From positions 1,736,001 through 1,800,000 of the forward strand of contig NC_089545.1 of NCBI RefSeq assembly GCF_040115645.1: a stretch of DNA of 64,000 bases, read 5' to 3'. The notes below the pieces were generated by a model, which searched no databases, had not been told where the DNA came from, and worked only from the letters and a program-made list of their open reading frames with translations. The position numbers were made by a program, and so were the translations under genes. The DNA comes from Euwallacea fornicatus (lineage: Eukaryota > Arthropoda > Insecta > Coleoptera > Curculionidae). Shown piece by piece: positions 59,306 to 64,000 of this stretch. The number at the start of each line of letters is the position of its first letter. The stretch's first letter is position 1.

Positions 59306-62141
59306 ATGAGGAAACTGGGATATTGGACTTGTTTGGTGGTGTGTTTATGTGCGGGGGTAGGGTACGGCCAATTGTCATTTGATATTAAGGTACCTAGGGT
59401 TGCTGATATTTTGAATAGGGTGTCCTATACTACGTTTGGTAAGTGTGCATTCGATAAAGTAATTGTAAAATATTGTTCTTTTTCCGTGAAAAGTATTTGT
59501 TTATTTACAGGAGTTGATATGTTAATTAATTTAGATAGTTTCCGCAATAAGTAAACTAATCCGCATAGCATTGGTTGCGGCAAAAGTGAATTCCTGCAAT
59601 CAGACATGAGAATGAATTTCAGCCATATAGGAAATAATAATTATATAATAATTATTGATGAAGAAAAAACATAATTTGATATGGTTACGTAATAAGATTG
59701 ATATTCTCTCTTTAATCATTAAGCTTCTTTTTTTCCAAGAAAATGGCACAAACTGAGAACTTTCTGCGAGCTTCGTTCGAGGCTTTAAAACCTCGAAGGA
59801 GGCAAAACGGGATGGTATTTCGCAGTAAAAATGCATTTTTAGAAATAGAAGTGCAACCCCTGCGGGTGTTGCATTTCTATTTCGAGGACAAGTCGCTTCT
59901 TTGATTCAAATCTAAATATTCTGTGCATAGCGAGTAAACAAACTTTTGCATAAAAACTCATTTTACCGAGAAAAATGTGCATTAATGACGCGAAGCACGC
60001 ATTATTTCAATATTTAGCTTATCTTCTATTCTCGAACAAAGTTTTTAAGAGGTCAAAAATGTTTCTCAAATAAAGACTTGCGAAATTTCCCATACTTAAA
60101 GAATATAGCATCTAATGGGAACTTCGACTCTCCATGCGGCTTAAGCTTCTTTCAGGTAGCCGGAATCTACTAAAAACAGCTTTGACATTTATTTAAAAGG
60201 TTGGAGGAAGGAGTCTCTCCATGACAGCGGTGGATGAAGATGTTCCCATCAATATAAAAATTACCGTGTTTGGACTATTACATCGTAAAAATAAAAAAAC
60301 ATAAATTAATACCCGGGCGATGAACGATTTCTGCTGAGACACCCTGTATGTTACTCGAGTGTCATAAGCAAGTCTGAACGCGCTTAAAATTTATATTCTT
60401 TTAACTTTTACAAAACCCCTTGCTAACTGCAAATCACCGTAAGAAGGAAAGGTCAAGTTTGCTAATGGAATAGAAGTTTCTCCCCTTGATCAGATGTTGA
60501 TGGCCAATAAATCATTTTTAAGCGTAAGAGCTGGATCTTGAAAACACGAGCTTGAGCTCATCTTTCGGGTCTCATCAAAGTATTTCATGGTTTCAAAATT
60601 CTTAACAATAATTATAGACATTATGTGGTTGCATTAAGTCATGGGAAGTAGGATTGCCTTGTTTATTTCGCAAAGCGAGGAAGAATTAGAATGGTCCAGT
60701 GATCAGGACTGTCTTTCCATCTTGCCTCAATTCGTATAACTCCTTTTTTTTTCTTGTCTTTTGTTGTTGTGTAGTTTTTATTCGTGTAGTGGATTGTTGA
60801 TACAGAGGGAGGTCGAAGGTACTTTAAAGCCTCAGCACTAGCTAAGTAACTATCATCTTTATAGTTTGAACATTCAACATTATTCATTTCATCACATCGA
60901 ACTTCAAATCGATGGTGACCTTTATTCCGGAGGAGTTTTGATACTGATCAATTCTGCTGTGTTGCAATATATTATTTATTATCAAATAATGCCTATTTCT
61001 AGGTATAATCAGAGGTAGTGTAAACCTTGTGGGAAGAGCCGTCGACCGAGTAATCAACACATTCGGAAGAGTCGAAGACCGACTTCGTGCTCTTTTGGAG
61101 GAATTCCGAGGAATAATCCTCAGGGGAATCCCCGAACTCAACATTCCAGTTTTGGACCCACTTCATGTGAACAAAGTTGAGTTTGATGTTAATCATGATT
61201 CTACAAAGTGAGTACATAAATTGTTCCTACCGTTCAGTAATGCGCCATTGCAAAATCTTCCCTATCTAATTGATTTGCGTAATGTCCAAATTACCTTCTT
61301 TTCTTCAGTGGATTCTTTCGGCACTTTCAAAACCAAGTGGACTAATAAGATTAAGATATTAAGTAATGTTTTCTTTGGTGTTGTGTCGTTGCAGATTAAA
61401 AGGGAAAGCAGAGAACTTGACGATAAGACACATATCGAAATTCAAAGTGGACAAGGAACGGTTCACCGACTTGGGCCATTTCAGGTAGCTAAAGGCCTCT
61501 CAAGTGTGCCAAATTTACCGCTAAAATATTCCAGATTCAAATTGGACTTAAACCTTACATTCCCATATGTCAAGGTTAATGGAGATTATGATATTGATGG
61601 GAAAATTGGCCGAGGTTTCGCCATATATGGCCAGGGACCGTTTTGGTAAAATTTAATGAAAAAAAACATTGAAGAGTCTTTTGTGTGATCGTCATCACTT
61701 CAGGTTGAACTTAATGAACCTTCAGTTGGGTACCTCAATAATACTAAAGTTCACCTTGCCTGCGAAGCTGAGGGTCGAGGATTTGAATGTCGATATTAAA
61801 CTTGGGAAACTGGAGGTAAGGTCAAGGTGGAACCACCCAAAATTCTTATTGCGGTTAAATCATTATTACATGCTTTAGAATCGTTTCGAGAATCTGTTAA
61901 ATAATAAGGAAGCGGGAGATGTGATCAACAGGGTTATTTCTCAAATGGCACCTGAAGCTTTGGGGATGCTGTGGCCTGAGATTAAGCCGTCGGTGCAAGA
62001 ACAAATCAAAAAGGTGCTTATTTCATTGAGAAGTGTTTACCTATAACTCCTTTGATTTATCATTCTCAGTACATAAACCGGATATTGGAAAACGCCACAG
62101 TGGTCAACTTCGCCAAGAGGCTGTTCAACGTCTTCATCTAG
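59306..62141 (+). CDS. Takeout/JHBP-family secreted protein lacking cysteines (7 exons)
   Basis: Secreted carrier of the takeout / haemolymph juvenile-hormone-binding-protein family, whose members hold hydrophobic ligands in a long tubular cavity. Exons 59306-59438, 61003-61207, 61395-61484, 61535-61645, 61704-61815, 61879-62013 and 62070-62141 join in phases 1,2,2,2,0,0 to 285 aa. There is a signal peptide (about 1-21). Family hallmarks in order are GIPELNIPVLDPLHV, LKGKAENLTIRHISKFKVD, FPYVKVNGDYDIDGKI, NRFENLLNN and a C-terminal helical stretch. Family members normally carry an N-terminal disulphide; here I find no Cys after the signal peptide. Two strong alternative acceptors in the second intron were rejected because they bring in stops or a 30-nt intron. 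The ligand is unknown. Confidence 0.88.
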
Positions 62142-64000
62142 CAGCAACGAACCAAGAAAACCGCAGTGTGCAAATCGAAAGTGACCATATTCGTGTAGAG
62201 CTTTACAGCAGAAAGAAAAACTATGGTGCCAAGGTTAATAAGCGCCAAAAACTGTGTTTTATTGGGCCATGCATTTCATTTATACATGCTATGTATTTTA
62301 AACGGATAATAGTTCGATTATAAGTTACTTAAACAACCGTGAAATCAAAAAACCACAGGTTACGGTTGTGCCAACTTGAATACTAATTCTCATAATTACT
62401 GTCCATATGGTCATTGGGAAGATTTTGTTTATAAAGGGGGAATGTTAAAATCTGGGAACTTCATCTTCAGGCACTTCAACGTTGAATATATGACCTGCTA
62501 TGAGCTTTAGGAGTTACTTCTTACTATAGTACAGTCCTTTTTAAATCTAGTCTTTAAATTTAGAGTAAAATAAGTTTGTTAGCGGTTTTCGTTCTAAGAG
62601 TTATTACTTTTTTAACTAGACATTTACGTTGTTTTACCAAAACACTTTTGTGCTTCCTCAATATGCCTCTGAAGATTCTCAACCTGAAAGAAGATCATTA
62701 CCCTTTCGTAATTAATTACTGCTATGTAGGGTGTAACATATCATCACGGAGAAAAAATGTGAATCGCGGCCACCCAGCATATCGAAAATGGTGCCTTTTC
62801 GACCCGGTCCGTATTAGCCTTTTTTAGAATTATTTTGCACAGTACTGTCCACCTAAAATATCTTTACGATCACTCTGTATACATTCACACCCAAACTACG
62901 TGCTCTTAAGCTGAATATCTCAAGGCTTCCTGCATATATGAATGAAACTATGAATTTCCCATGAGCAGTACTTCTCTCTGTTCGGTTACGTGACTTCGTT
63001 CATTCCTCCGAGCAGATTTCTTCAATGCAGTCATGGTACTTTGCATGATTAAACTTTAGACGATCTGCAGCAGCACGACATATCCCCCTATCCAAGGTAG
63101 ATCCTGTTGTGCTGCCCTGATCTGGCGTTGTGCCCTTGATTCATCAGTTCCTTACTCATCAAAGAACTATTTCTGAGTCTAACTCGTAAACATTTTAGAA
63201 CGAACTTTTCACGATTTGAAACTCCGATGAGATCAATATTGCCACTTTCACACTCATCCTGAGATTGATCTCGAAGGGAGATTAGTGGAGTGAAAGGTGG
63301 AATGGTTCTCAAACCTTTAGAAATATGTGTAGGTTGCCTTGAGTGTCACTGGAAGTTCAGATTCATATTCGCATACGCTACAGATAGGCCATTCAATTGT
63401 CTGTTTTCGCATGGAAGCTACAAGTTGCTTATTTATTCAGAATAAATATTAGTTGAATGTTGAATAAGTGATTATTTTTTCATAACCAGTGCGGATAAAA
63501 TGGCCATAAATGACGTAAATTAATTCATCGATTACGGATGAAACGTGTCAAAATTGAAGTTGTATGTGAGGTCGAACTTGGATATTTTTGTTTTGATGAG
63601 ACAAATCAGTTTAAAAGCGGACGAGCGAGTCCGCAATCGAATGAGTCGAATAAAATCTCATTACACGTGTTGCGTTACGCTTCATAGCAATGTCTCAGCT
63701 ACACTTCGGCATTCGTAGTTACCCTCAATGGTAGTCAATAATGCTGCGCAAACTAACGTTCACTCCCTGAGGTTGACCAGTGGATTATCCCTGGGCAAAT
63801 CGCTTCAGCGTCGTCGATACCTAATCTGGTGGGAAAATGTTATACGATTGAATGTAGAACGAAATGGCCCTTTAACTTGTGTAAAAAAATATGCCGGGCT
63901 CAATTTGATAAAAAAAAAACTCGCTCAGGTTACAAAGTTGTCATCAATTTCCAGTTCTCCTGGAAATGCCGCCATTTTGGGCTCAAATGGCCGCATACCA
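62142..64000. other. 3' flank of the takeout-like gene; no further gene seen
   Basis: AT-rich sequence with short ORFs only. A copy of the 54-kb repeat lies at 62735-62880. From about 63000 to the window end I recognise nothing. Confidence 0.5.
62735..62880 (-). repeat. Interspersed repeat, copy at 62.8 kb
   Basis: Reverse-complemented, it reads GGCTAATAC, then GGCACCATTTTCGATATG and ATTCACATTTTTTCTC, matching 54005-54100 block for block. Its other side matches 54430-54490 (AATTATTTTGCA, then GTAC and AATATCT). Confidence 0.55.

Noticed and set aside
61221..61649. Continuous 142-codon ORF covering the middle of the takeout-like gene
   Set aside because: It needs a 30-nt intron upstream and its sequence does not fit the family. 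Splicing 61207 to 61395 and 61484 to 61535 restores the typical LKGKAENLTIRHISKFKVD block in frame.
1..64000. CRISPR arrays, operons, rRNA or tRNA genes
   Set aside because: No regularly spaced repeats, bacterial-type gene spacing or recognisable structural RNA genes were seen; the window is eukaryotic.

Overview
The window is eukaryotic and most likely from an insect, probably a beetle. It is AT-rich. Its genes are split by GT-AG introns from about 45 nt to several kb, and three of them have recognisable insect orthologues: tachykinin receptor TkR99D, the eye homeobox gene rough, and an Hrb98DE/Hrb87F-type hnRNP A. The Drosophila names place TkR99D (99D), ro (97D) and Hrb98DE (98DE) on one chromosome arm, so the window looks like a piece of that conserved arm. 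There are no operons, bacterial genes or CRISPR arrays. I rebuilt all gene models by hand from splice sites, reading phase and protein motifs. Most predicted proteins come out at family-typical lengths.

Layout. 0.4-18.0 kb (+): tachykinin receptor gene in nine coding exons, with introns up to 5 kb. 18-26.5 kb: no gene seen, but a 1.2-kb foldback element with 423-bp terminal inverted repeats. 26.6-31.7 kb (+): rough homeobox gene in four exons, with a dead mariner in its large intron. 32.7-37.2 kb (-): hnRNP A-type RNA-binding protein with an apparently spliced 3'UTR. 37.8-39.9 kb (+): RhoGAP-domain protein, head-to-head with the hnRNP gene. 40.3-43.7 kb (-) and 46.8-48.7 kb (+): two full-length CYP4-like cytochrome P450 genes, divergent and clearly paralogous by exon lengths and phases. 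Between them lies an ORF remnant of unknown origin near 44.5-44.9 kb. 49.0-51.2 kb (+), 51.5-52.1 kb (+) and 53.6-54.6 kb (-): three genes for small secreted proteins that I do not recognise. 58 kb: a Tc1-like transposase fragment. 59.3-62.1 kb (+): a takeout/JHBP-family secreted lipid-carrier gene whose predicted mature protein has no cysteine.

The left half holds conserved developmental and housekeeping genes. The right half (40-62 kb) is an accessory neighbourhood of duplicated P450s, orphan secreted proteins, a hydrophobic-ligand carrier and repeats. A coordinated role, such as metabolism and secretion in one tissue, is only an inference from adjacency. The orphan secreted cluster is the best candidate here for something undescribed.
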